Below, one piece after another: positions 25,480-33,613 of a stretch of 64,000 nt of DNA. This stretch comes from Nonomuraea solani (GTDB taxonomy: Bacteria > Actinomycetota > Actinomycetes > Streptosporangiales > Streptosporangiaceae). Under the pieces are notes generated by a model. That model did not search any database, had not been told where the DNA came from, and saw nothing but the letters and a program-made list of their open reading frames with translations. The position numbers and the translations under genes are program-made. The stretch lies in contig NZ_FNVT01000017.1 of NCBI RefSeq assembly GCF_900108335.1, positions 124,001-188,000 on the forward strand, in the 5' to 3' direction. Within the stretch, counting starts at the first letter, position 1, and each line of letters begins with the position of its first letter.

Positions 25480-26943
25480 ATGACCGCGATGACTCGGCGG
25501 GGTTTCCTCGCCGCTGCGGGAACTCTGGCCGTCGCGACGGCGACCGGCGCGTGCGGCTCCGGCGGCTCCGGCGGCGGGGTCGGTGGCGCGGGCAACTCGC
25601 TGACCTGGTGGGACCACCAGAACCAGTTGCAGAAGGCGAAGGCGGAGATCTTCGCCACGTTCGCCAAGAGCCCTGGCGGCGTCCCCGTCCAGTACAACTA
25701 CTACAACCCCGCCAAGATGGGCCAGGCGCTGCAACTGGCCAAGCAGAGCGGCCAGCTACCGGACGTGCGCACCAACGCCGGACTCAACCTGCCCGCCGCG
25801 GCGCTCGTCGCCGCCGGGTGGTCGCAGCCGCTGGAGCTCACCGACGAGGCCAAGGCCCGGGTCCAGGACTCGCTCATCGAGGGCCTGCACATCTTCGACG
25901 GCAAGATCCACGCGTTCCCGATCTTCAGCCATCAGACCTACTCCTCGGTCACGTGGTTCAACACGGAACTCGTCTCGCGCGCCGGGCTGGACCCGGAGGC
26001 GCCGCCGAAGACCTATGACGAGTTCCGGGCCGCGGCCAGGAAGGTGCAGAGCTCGGCCGGCGGCGGGACGTACGGCTGGGTGTGGAACATCGGCATGCCG
26101 AACCGGCTGGGCGAGCAGGTCAACGACCTGGCGCAGGCGGGCGGGTTCGCGGGGTTCGCCGGAGTGCTGTACAGGAACGGCGAGTTCGCCTTCCACGCCG
26201 ACGAATATCTCAACGTGATCGAGTTCCTGGTCTCGCTGCGCCAGGACAAAGTGCTGGTGCCGGGGGCGAACTCCTGGCTCGACGACGTGGCCAGGGCCCG
26301 GTGGACCGCCGGGATCGCGGCCTACTACTTCGACGGGCCGTGGTGCCCCGGGGTGGCGCTCAAGGACACGGCCGCGTTCGGTGAGAAGCTCGGCGTGGGG
26401 CCGATCCTGATGCCTGAGGCCGGGGCCGCCGTGGCCACCTACCACGCGCCGCAGGCCGGGGACTACTGGCTGTCGTCGGCGAGCAAGAAGGCCGCGGTGG
26501 CGAGCAGGCTGCTGAGCGAGCACTTCACCACGGAGGAGTATTCACGCACGGTCGCCGGGACCATGTCGCAGCCTCCGCGCGACATCTCCGTCGTCGGCGA
26601 CTCCCAGGCGCACCCCGCGTACAAGAAGCTGGTCGGCTGGTTCAAGGAGAGCGTGTTCCTCGCCCCCGAACCGATCGCCGGGAACAAGGACATCGGGCAG
26701 GTGCAGATCGAGATGAAGCCGGTGACCCCCACCCTCGGCGACATCGTGCAGGGCGCGCTCACCGGCGACGTCACCGACGTCCGCGCGGCGCTGACCAAGC
26801 TGTCCAGCGACAGCGCCAAGCAGCGCGACGCGGCCATCGCGGCGGCCAAGCAGAAGGGCGCGCAGGTCGGCCAGGACGACTTCGCCTTCCCCAACTGGAA
26901 GCCGCGTTCGGACTACCTCAAGCCGATGTACGCCAAGCGCTAG
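25480..26943 (+). CDS. Sugar-binding lipoprotein of ABC importer (Tat-type signal)
   Basis: A 487-aa extracytoplasmic solute-binding protein of the CUT1 type. The signal has a twin arginine (MTRRGFLAAAG) and a lipobox-like TGAC with Cys25, so it should be exported folded and lipid-anchored. Mature-domain landmarks are LTWWDHQNQL, VQYNYYNPAKMG and DGKIHAFPIFSHQTY. An AAAGGCAGG ribosome site precedes the ATG at 25480; a second ATG at 25489 is possible. It lies divergent to LacI and 10 nt before the sulfatase gene, forming a two-gene unit that should supply substrate to the two permeases. Confidence 0.9.
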   Translation: MTAMTRRGFLAAAGTLAVATATGACGSGGSGGGVGGAGNSLTWWDHQNQLQKAKAEIFATFAKSPGGVPVQYNYYNPAKMGQALQLAKQSGQLPDVRTNAGLNLPAAALVAAGWSQPLELTDEAKARVQDSLIEGLHIFDGKIHAFPIFSHQTYSSVTWFNTELVSRAGLDPEAPPKTYDEFRAAARKVQSSAGGGTYGWVWNIGMPNRLGEQVNDLAQAGGFAGFAGVLYRNGEFAFHADEYLNVIEFLVSLRQDKVLVPGANSWLDDVARARWTAGIAAYYFDGPWCPGVALKDTAAFGEKLGVGPILMPEAGAAVATYHAPQAGDYWLSSASKKAAVASRLLSEHFTTEEYSRTVAGTMSQPPRDISVVGDSQAHPAYKKLVGWFKESVFLAPEPIAGNKDIGQVQIEMKPVTPTLGDIVQGALTGDVTDVRAALTKLSSDSAKQRDAAIAAAKQKGAQVGQDDFAFPNWKPRSDYLKPMYAKR

Positions 26944-26953
26944 CGGAGCCCCT

Positions 26954-28399
26954 GTGAACCGACCGAACATCGTGCTGATCATGACCGATCAGCAACGGGC
27001 CGACTGGACCGCCGCCGGCGGTTTCCCGCTGGACACCATGCCCTTCCTCGACGGGCTGATGGACACCGGCGTCCGGTTCCGGCGCGGATACACCACGTCC
27101 CCGCTGTGCGTGCCCGCCCGGGTCAGCCTGCTCACCGGCCGCTACCCGTCCGCGCACCGGGTCCGGCAGAACAGCGCCGCGCGGCACGTGCTGCGCGGGG
27201 CCGACCTCGTGGACGTGCTGCGCGACGCCGGGTACGCGCTGCACCTGGCGGGCAAGACGCACTTCTACCGGCAGGCCGCGGACTTCGACACGTTCGCCGC
27301 GCCGTACTGGCACGACCGCGGCCCGGCCGGCCACGAAGGGTTCGAGCGGTGGCTCGAAGGGCTCGACCACTCGGTCGGTCACGAGCCGACGCCGTTCCCG
27401 CTGGAGCGCCAGTCCCCGTACCGGATCGTCTCGGACGCGATCAGCGCCATCGAACAGACGCCCGCCGACCGGCCGGTCTTCACCTGGCTGTCGTTCCCGG
27501 AACCGCACAACCCCTACCAGGTCCCGGAGCCGTACTTCAGCCTGTTCGACCCGGACGACATGCCGGAACGGCTCGCCGGGCCGGAGGCGATCGAGCGCAA
27601 GGGCGGCACCTACACCTGGCTGCGCGACCTGATCGAGGAGAAACGGCCCGGCTACGACGCCGAGTGGCGGCGCTACCGCGCCAACTACTGCGGCATGCTC
27701 CGGCTCATCGACGACCAGTTGCGCCGGTTCTTCGCACATGTGGGGGAGCGGGAGACGCTGGTGTTCTTCGTCGCCGACCATGGCGACTACACCGGCGACT
27801 ACGGGCTGCAGCGCAAGGGCGCGGGCATGGCCGAGCGCCTGATGCGCATCCCGTTCGCGGTGACCGGGCCGGGCGTGCGGGCCACGGTCAACGGCGCCGA
27901 CTTCGTCTCGCTCGCCGACCTGCTCCCGACGATCTGCGACGCCATCGGCGCCGAGATCCCGGCCGGCGTCCAGGGCCGCAGCCTGTGGCCCATGCTCACG
28001 GGGGAGCCGTACCCGGCCGAGGAGTTCGCCACCGGGTACGGCGAACGCGGGTTCGGCGGGTTGTCCTACGGCGCGGGGGAACGCCCGCCGCTGCATTTCC
28101 CGTACGAGGGCCGCACCTTCGACGAGCTCAACACCGTCACCCAGTCCGGGACGACGGTGATGCTCCGCCGCGCGGAGTGGAAACTGCTCCTCGACGAACG
28201 CGGCACCGGCGAACTCTACGACCTGGCCACCGACCCCGCCGAACTGGACAACCGCTACGACGACCCCGCGCTCGCCGGCGTCCGCGCCGCCCTCACCACG
28301 GATCTCGCCCGCTGGATGATCCGCGTCCGGGACGACCTCCCCCAGGGGGCCTACACCCTCAAACGGGCCCCGCACAACTGGCACCACACCCCGGACTGA
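26954..28399 (+). CDS. Type I sulfatase (formylglycine-dependent), cytosolic
   Basis: A 481-aa sulfatase from a GTG. The N-terminal metal site is NIVLIMTDQQ, and the formylglycine signature LCVPARVSLLTGR has Cys52 as the residue to be oxidised. FVADHGDYTGDYG is the later metal-binding segment. The protein starts straight into the fold with no signal peptide, so it should act in the cytoplasm. It follows the sugar-binding protein by 10 nt. It probably removes sulfate from an imported oligosaccharide before or after GH2 action. It needs a formylglycine-generating enzyme, which is not in this window. Confidence 0.9.
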   Translation: MNRPNIVLIMTDQQRADWTAAGGFPLDTMPFLDGLMDTGVRFRRGYTTSPLCVPARVSLLTGRYPSAHRVRQNSAARHVLRGADLVDVLRDAGYALHLAGKTHFYRQAADFDTFAAPYWHDRGPAGHEGFERWLEGLDHSVGHEPTPFPLERQSPYRIVSDAISAIEQTPADRPVFTWLSFPEPHNPYQVPEPYFSLFDPDDMPERLAGPEAIERKGGTYTWLRDLIEEKRPGYDAEWRRYRANYCGMLRLIDDQLRRFFAHVGERETLVFFVADHGDYTGDYGLQRKGAGMAERLMRIPFAVTGPGVRATVNGADFVSLADLLPTICDAIGAEIPAGVQGRSLWPMLTGEPYPAEEFATGYGERGFGGLSYGAGERPPLHFPYEGRTFDELNTVTQSGTTVMLRRAEWKLLLDERGTGELYDLATDPAELDNRYDDPALAGVRAALTTDLARWMIRVRDDLPQGAYTLKRAPHNWHHTPD

Positions 28400-28456
28400 C
28401 GGCCGCACCTCCCGCCGTCCTCAAAGGGGGGTCTCAGCCGAAGTGCGCCGGGAAGG

Positions 28457-29287
28457 TCACGGCTTGCGGGCGACGGCTCCGACGAAGGTGTGGTACGTGA
28501 TGCCGGGCTCCGCCTGGTCAGCCGAGCCGGGCCGCCACTCCGGCAGCGGCACCAGGCCCGGCTCCAGCAGGTCGAGGCCGTCGAAGTAGGCCAGGATCTC
28601 CTCGCGGGTGCGCCACCGGCCCGTGCCCAGCGTCTCGTTGAAGATGCGCTCGGCCGCGAACGCCTGCCGGGACACCTCCGGATGGGCCAGGCCCGGGTTG
28701 TGAAAGTGGGAAGCGGCCAGGTGGCTGCCCGGCGCCAGGCGGCTCATCATGCGGGCGGCGATCCCGGCCGGGTCCTCGTCGTCCGTCAGGTGGTGCAGGA
28801 TCGCGAACATCAGCAGCCCCACCGGGCGTGAGAAGTCGATGAGCCGCCCGACCTCCGGATCGTCGAGGATCGCGTCCGGCCGCCGCAGGTCGGCCTCGAC
28901 GACCGTGGTGCCGTCGTCCACGGCGAGCAGTGCCCGGGCGTGGACGAGCACGACCGGGTCGTGGTCGACGTAGACCACCCGGGTGCCCGCGGCGGCCGAC
29001 TGGGCGATCTCGTGGACGTTGCCGCGCGTGGGCAGGCCCGAGCCGATGTCCAGGAACTGGCGGATGCCCGCCTCCGCCGCCAGGAAGCGGACCACCCGCC
29101 CGAGGAACTCGCGGTTGGCGCGCGCGGCCTCCGGGGCGTCCGGGGCGATCACGAGCGCCCGCTGCGCCATCTCCCGGTCGGCCTCGTAGTTGTCCTTGCC
29201 GCCCAGCATGAAGTCGTAGACGCGGGAAACGTTGGGCTTGGTGGTGTCGACCCCTGGTGGCGCCTGTTCCCGTTCGTCGTCAGCCAT
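28457..29287 (-). CDS. SAM-dependent methyltransferase, PF04672 (DUF574) family, copy 1
   Basis: A 276-aa actinobacterial methyltransferase-like protein. The family opening is KPNVSRVYDFMLGGKDNYEAD. The SAM-binding region follows as FLDIGSGLPTRGNVHE, VVYVDHDPVVL and ILHHLTDDEDP, and the protein ends EPGITYHTFVGAVARKP. The substrate of this large family is not generally known. AAGGAG precedes the ATG. It is convergent with the sulfatase gene and has a close, oppositely oriented paralogue at 38560-39390. Copy 1 has a slightly longer acidic N-terminus. Confidence 0.92.
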   Translation of the reverse strand: MADDEREQAPPGVDTTKPNVSRVYDFMLGGKDNYEADREMAQRALVIAPDAPEAARANREFLGRVVRFLAAEAGIRQFLDIGSGLPTRGNVHEIAQSAAAGTRVVYVDHDPVVLVHARALLAVDDGTTVVEADLRRPDAILDDPEVGRLIDFSRPVGLLMFAILHHLTDDEDPAGIAARMMSRLAPGSHLAASHFHNPGLAHPEVSRQAFAAERIFNETLGTGRWRTREEILAYFDGLDLLEPGLVPLPEWRPGSADQAEPGITYHTFVGAVARKP

Positions 29288-29355
29288 GGGAGGCTCCTTC
29301 GGGTACGCCGATGGCGCGCCGATCGTAGCGCTGAAATGTCGCGAATGCCCTGGGA

Positions 29356-30351
29356 TCAGGCCGACTCGCGGATCACCAGTTCCGTGGGCAGTATCACCGG
29401 CTCGACCGGCCCGGCCCCGTCGATCAGGGCCAGCAGCAGCCGGATCGTCTCCTGCGCCATCTCGGCCAGCGGCTGCCGGATCGTCGTCAGCGGCGGATGC
29501 GTCGAGATCGCCACCGACGAGTCGTCGAACCCGCCCACCGCCACGTCCTCCGGCACCCGGCGGCCCGCCGACCGCAGCGCGGCCAGCGCCCCGGCCGCCA
29601 TCAGGTCGGAGGCCACGAAGACGGCGTCGATGTCGGGGGCGCGCTCCAGCAGCTCCAGCATCGCCCGCTCGCCGCTGGCCTGCGTCCAGTCGCCGTGCGC
29701 GATCAGCCGCTTGGTGGCCTTGCGGCCGAGCACGTCGGCGAAGCCTTCGAGCCGCTGGATGCCGCCCGGCGTGTCCATGGGCCCGGTGATCATGGCGATG
29801 CGCTTGCGGCCCTGGGCGACGAAGTAGCCGGTCATCTGGCGGGCGCCGAGGCGCTCGTCGGCGGCGGCGTACGGGATGACGGTCTCGCGCCCGATGACCG
29901 CGCCGCAGGAGACGGCCGGCGGGCCGGTGCGCAGCGCGTCGAGCAGCGGGTCGCCCGCGTGCGTCGAGACCAGCAGCACGCCGTCGGCGTGGCCGCCGCG
30001 CACGTAGCGCACCACCCGCTCGCGGTCGCCCTCGTCGCCCGCCATCATCATCACCAGCGACAGGTCGCGCTCGGCCAGCATCCTGATCGCCACCCGGATG
30101 AGCGTGCTGTAGTTGGGGTCCTCGAACAGCTTCTCGTGCGGCTCCGACAGGACCATGACGATCGAGCCCGTCCGCTGCGTGACCAGGCTGCGTGCGGCGC
30201 GGTTGACCACGTAGCCGGTCTCCGAGATGGCCCTCTCGATGGCCACGCGCGCCGCCGGGCTCACGTATTTGTCCCCGTTGAGCAGGCGGGACACCGTGCC
30301 GCGGGAAACGCCCGCGGCGGCGGCGACATCGTGGATCGTGGGGCGCTTCAT
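29356..30351 (-). CDS. LacI-family repressor of the galactan locus
   Basis: A 331-aa LacI regulator with HTH TIHDVAAAAGVSRGTVSRLL and a sensor domain ending VAVGGFDDSSVAISTHPPLTTI. The ATG at 30351 overlaps the stop of the upstream permease by 4 bp, so the repressor is the last gene of the binding-protein/permease unit. The matching palindromes at 33451 and 33578, in the divergent gap before the binding protein and the GH42 gene, are its likely sites. By context it is equivalent to a GanR-type regulator. Confidence 0.9.
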   Translation of the reverse strand: MKRPTIHDVAAAAGVSRGTVSRLLNGDKYVSPAARVAIERAISETGYVVNRAARSLVTQRTGSIVMVLSEPHEKLFEDPNYSTLIRVAIRMLAERDLSLVMMMAGDEGDRERVVRYVRGGHADGVLLVSTHAGDPLLDALRTGPPAVSCGAVIGRETVIPYAAADERLGARQMTGYFVAQGRKRIAMITGPMDTPGGIQRLEGFADVLGRKATKRLIAHGDWTQASGERAMLELLERAPDIDAVFVASDLMAAGALAALRSAGRRVPEDVAVGGFDDSSVAISTHPPLTTIRQPLAEMAQETIRLLLALIDGAGPVEPVILPTELVIRESA

Positions 30352-31226
30352 TTGACGGCTCCGGAGGACAGGTCGGTCTTCCAGTATCGCTGCATCGTCA
30401 GGAAGAGCGCGATCAAGGGCACGATCGACAGGAAGGCGCCCGTCAGGATGAGGTTGTAGAGCGAGGGCTGGTTCGCCCCGGCGGCCAGCAGCGTGTACAG
30501 GCCCACCGTGAGCGGGAACTTGCCGTCGTCCCCGAGCATGATGAACGGCAGCAGGAAGTTGTTCCAGATGGCCACGAACTGGAACAGGAAGATCGTCACC
30601 ATGCCTGGCACCATCAGCGGCATCGCCACCCGCCACATCAGGTGCCCCTCGCTCGCCCCGTCGATCCGCCCCGCCTCCAGCAGGGAGTCGGGGATGGCCG
30701 CGGCGGCGTAGATGCGGGCCAGATAGATGCTGTACGGGTGCAGGATCTGCGGCAGCAGGACCGCCCAGTAGCTGTCGGCCATCCCGATCTTGGAGAACAG
30801 CAGATACTGCGGGATCGCCAGCACCACGGCGGGCACCAGGATGCCGCCGATGAGCAGGTTGAAGATCAGATTCCGGCCGGGGAAACGATATTTCGCCAGC
30901 GCGTACCCGGAGATCGCCGAGACCGCCGTGGACAGCAGCGCGCCGCCGCCCGCGTAGAGCAGCGTGTTGCCGGCCCAGAGCCAGAACACGCCGTCCCGGT
31001 AGGCGAACAGCTCCCTGATGTTGTCCAGGAAACCGGTGCCGAGGGCGAGCGTCGAGGTGCTGAACAGCTCGCCCGGCGACTTGGTGGCCGCGATCAGCAC
31101 CCACGCCACCGGGAACAGGCAGTAGATCGCGCCGATGAGCAGCAGCGCCGTCGGCACGACGCCGATCGCGCCGCCCGCGCCCACGCGGGCCCGCCGGCGC
31201 GTTGAAGCGGCGGTGACCGTGGCCAT
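30348..31226 (-). CDS. Carbohydrate ABC permease (MalG type), galactan locus
   Basis: A 292-aa permease with six hydrophobic segments and an EAA-loop core SLLEAGRIDGASEGHLMWRV, ending MQRYWKTDLSSGAVK. The ATG at 31226 shares one base with the upstream stop (TGATG) and its stop overlaps the LacI start. It should import galacto-oligosaccharides together with its MalF-type partner; no ATPase gene is present. Confidence 0.92.
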   Translation of the reverse strand: MATVTAASTRRRARVGAGGAIGVVPTALLLIGAIYCLFPVAWVLIAATKSPGELFSTSTLALGTGFLDNIRELFAYRDGVFWLWAGNTLLYAGGGALLSTAVSAISGYALAKYRFPGRNLIFNLLIGGILVPAVVLAIPQYLLFSKIGMADSYWAVLLPQILHPYSIYLARIYAAAAIPDSLLEAGRIDGASEGHLMWRVAMPLMVPGMVTIFLFQFVAIWNNFLLPFIMLGDDGKFPLTVGLYTLLAAGANQPSLYNLILTGAFLSIVPLIALFLTMQRYWKTDLSSGAVK

Positions 31227-32110
31227 CAACCCTCCCCGAAGGCGCGGTTGCGGACCACGCGCAGGAATCCGAACGACAGGACGAGTGAGATCGCCGCGAT
31301 GACGATCGAGGTGGCCGCGGCCGAGTACAGGTCGCCGGTGACGAACGCGTCGCGGTAGACCTTCATCAGCGGGCTCCACGTGGAGCTGATCGTGTTGGTC
31401 AGCGGCCGCAGCGTGGTGGGCTCGGTGAAGACCTGGATGGTCGCGATGATCGAGAACACGGTGGTCAGGATGATCGCCGGAGTCAGGATCGGGATCTTGA
31501 CCCGCAGCGCGATCTGCGTCTCGGAGGCGCCGTCGAGCCGCGCGGCCTCGTACAGGTCGCGGGGGATCGCGCGGAGCGTGGTGTAGAGGACGAGCATGTT
31601 GAAGCCGACGCCGCCCCACACCGCCACGTTCGCCATCGAGTACGTGACGGTGGTGGCCCCCAGGAAGTCGACGTCCAGGATCGCACGGAACGGGCTGAGC
31701 GAGGGCAGGTAGAGGAAGCCCCACAGCAGCGTGGCCGCCACGCCCGGCACCGCGTACGGCAGGAAGATCGCGATCCGCGAGAACCGGGCCAGCCGCACCC
31801 GCGCCGAGTCCAGCAGCAGCGCGAACAGCAGCGCCAGCCCCAGCATCACGATCAGCACGAGCGCGCCGTAGCCGAGCACCCGCAGCCACCCGGTCCACAG
31901 CTCGGAGTCGGCGAGGGCGGCGGCGAAGTTGTCGAACCCGACGTACACCTCCCGCCGCGCCCCCTTCCCCAGCCCGAGCCCGGAGACCCTGGTGCGGCGC
32001 ATCGCCAGGTAGACGGTGTAGCCGATGGGCACCGCGAGAAACAGCGTGAACAGCACGATCGCGGGGGTCAGGAAGAGGTACGGCCAGACCCCCCGCTCCG
32101 ATCGCTTCAT
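31226..32110 (-). CDS. Carbohydrate ABC permease (MalF type), galactan locus
   Basis: A 294-aa permease beginning MKRSERGVWPYLFLTPAIVL with six helices and the EAA-loop core DLYEAARLDGASETQIALRV. It overlaps the binding-protein stop by 4 bp (ATGA). A charged cytoplasmic-side segment (RVSGLGLGKGARREVY) lies after the first helix. Confidence 0.92.
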   Translation of the reverse strand: MKRSERGVWPYLFLTPAIVLFTLFLAVPIGYTVYLAMRRTRVSGLGLGKGARREVYVGFDNFAAALADSELWTGWLRVLGYGALVLIVMLGLALLFALLLDSARVRLARFSRIAIFLPYAVPGVAATLLWGFLYLPSLSPFRAILDVDFLGATTVTYSMANVAVWGGVGFNMLVLYTTLRAIPRDLYEAARLDGASETQIALRVKIPILTPAIILTTVFSIIATIQVFTEPTTLRPLTNTISSTWSPLMKVYRDAFVTGDLYSAAATSIVIAAISLVLSFGFLRVVRNRAFGEG

Positions 32111-33432
32111 GAGGCGAGCTGGAAGCCGGACTTGCGCATGTCGGCGACCGTGGCGTCCTGCATGCCCTGCACGGCCTCGGAGAACGGGCTGCCGTTCTGC
32201 AGCGCCTTGTCGAAGCCGTCCTTGAAGGCGTTGTAGGTCACGCCGACGTTCGGGCCGAAGGTGAACCCGCGCGCCCCGGCGGACACGGTCGCGGCCTGCT
32301 GCCAGAAGTCGGGCTGGTTGGCGAAGTATTCGGGCGCCTCACCGAGCGCCGACTGGGCCTTGGTCGCGGCCGGGTAGATCGCGGCCTCCTTGACCAGCAG
32401 CTCGATGGCGGCCGGGTCGGTGTTGAGCCAGGTGGCGAACTGGGCGGCGGCGGCCTTGTTCGGCGACTTGGCCGACACGGCGGTGGACGAGCCGCCCCAG
32501 AACCCGCTGAAGCTCTCGCCGGCGTTCCACTGCGGCAGCGGCGCGACGGCCCACTTGCCCTTGGCCTTGGGCGCGTTGCTCGACAGCACGCCCGGCGCCC
32601 ACACCGCGGACGGCCAGGTCAGCAGCTTGCCGTCGTTGAGCGCCTTGTTCCACTCGGGCGTGAAGAACGGCATGTCGTCGATGGCGCCCTCCTTGACCAG
32701 CCCGCCCCAGTAGTCGGCGACCTTCTTGGTGGGCTCGTCGGCGATGTTCACCTTCCAGGACTCGCCGCTGATCGACCACCACTGCGCCCCGGCCTGCTGG
32801 GCCAGCCCTGTGAACGCTCCCGGGTCCTTGCTGGAGAAGGTCCCGAGGTAGGCCTTCGGGTCCTTCTCGCGCAACTGCCTGGCCGCGTCGCCGTACTCCT
32901 GCCAGGTGGCCGGCACCTTGAGCCCGTGCTTGTCGAACAGGTCCTTGCGGTAGAAGAGCATCATCGGGCCGCTGTCCTGCGGGATGCCGTAGACGGACTC
33001 GGTGCCGAGGGTCACCAGGCGCCACAGGCCCTCGCTGAACTCGCCCTTGATCGAGGTGGTCTCGGCCTTCAGGTCGGCCACCGCGTCGGCGGCGATGAAC
33101 GACGGAAGGTGCTGGTATTCGGCCTGCACCACGTCCGGCGGGTTGCCGGCCTTGGCCGCGGTGAGGAACTTGGCCGCCGCGTCGTCGCCGCCCGCCTGCT
33201 TGCTGACCGTGACCTGGATGTTCGGGTTGGCCTTGTTCCAGACCTCGGTGATCTTGTCCATGTTGGGGGCCCAGGTCCAGTACGTGAGCTTGACCGGGCC
33301 CTGGGGCGCGGCCGTGGTGCTCTGCGCGGCCTTTGGGCTCTCGGGGCTCTCGGCGGGCTCGCTGGACCCGCAACTCGCGAGGGTGGCCGTGAGTGCGACG
33401 GCCAGGGCTGCTCCAAGGCGGTTGGCGCGCAT
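32107..33432 (-). CDS. Sugar-binding lipoprotein of the galactan importer
   Basis: A 441-aa CUT1-type binding protein. A Sec signal ends in the lipobox LASC with Cys21, followed by a Ser/Pro/Ala-rich linker. Mature landmarks are LTYWTWAPNMDKI, PDVVQAEYQHLPSF and SGFWGGSSTAVSA. GGAGG lies 5 nt before the ATG at 33432. It heads the unit binding protein-permease-permease-LacI, divergent from GH42/GH53. A possible -35 (TTGACG, 33494-33489) on this strand places the -10 next to the operator at 33451-33466, so repression would be direct. Likely ligand: beta-1,4-galacto-oligosaccharides. Confidence 0.92.
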   Translation of the reverse strand: MRANRLGAALAVALTATLASCGSSEPAESPESPKAAQSTTAAPQGPVKLTYWTWAPNMDKITEVWNKANPNIQVTVSKQAGGDDAAAKFLTAAKAGNPPDVVQAEYQHLPSFIAADAVADLKAETTSIKGEFSEGLWRLVTLGTESVYGIPQDSGPMMLFYRKDLFDKHGLKVPATWQEYGDAARQLREKDPKAYLGTFSSKDPGAFTGLAQQAGAQWWSISGESWKVNIADEPTKKVADYWGGLVKEGAIDDMPFFTPEWNKALNDGKLLTWPSAVWAPGVLSSNAPKAKGKWAVAPLPQWNAGESFSGFWGGSSTAVSAKSPNKAAAAQFATWLNTDPAAIELLVKEAAIYPAATKAQSALGEAPEYFANQPDFWQQAATVSAGARGFTFGPNVGVTYNAFKDGFDKALQNGSPFSEAVQGMQDATVADMRKSGFQLAS

Positions 33433-33450
33433 GCGTACCTCCAGAAAGTT

Positions 33451-33466
33451 CTGTGAACGTGCACAG
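33451..33466. promoter_or_regulatory. LacI-type operator, binding-protein side
   Basis: CTGTGAACGTGCACAG is an imperfect palindrome with a central CG. It is the exact reverse complement of the site at 33578-33593. It lies 18 nt before the start of the binding-protein gene, next to its probable -10. Confidence 0.8.
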
Positions 33467-33577
33467 AGTGGAACAGGGCCGAAACAACCGTCAAGGGGTT
33501 GTTATGTTCTCGTTAACACGCCTGCCCCGCCCGCAAATGGGGGAGGGACGGTTCCCTTCGGGGCCTGGTGAGCATTA

Positions 33578-33593
33578 CTGTGCACGTTCACAG
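33578..33593. promoter_or_regulatory. LacI-type operator, GH42 side
   Basis: CTGTGCACGTTCACAG is the inverted copy of the site at 33451-33466. It lies 20 nt before the GH42 start. The two centres are 127 bp apart, close to twelve helical turns, which would place both sites on the same DNA face. Confidence 0.8.
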
Positions 33594-33613
33594 AAGCTTT
33601 TCGAGGGGGATGG

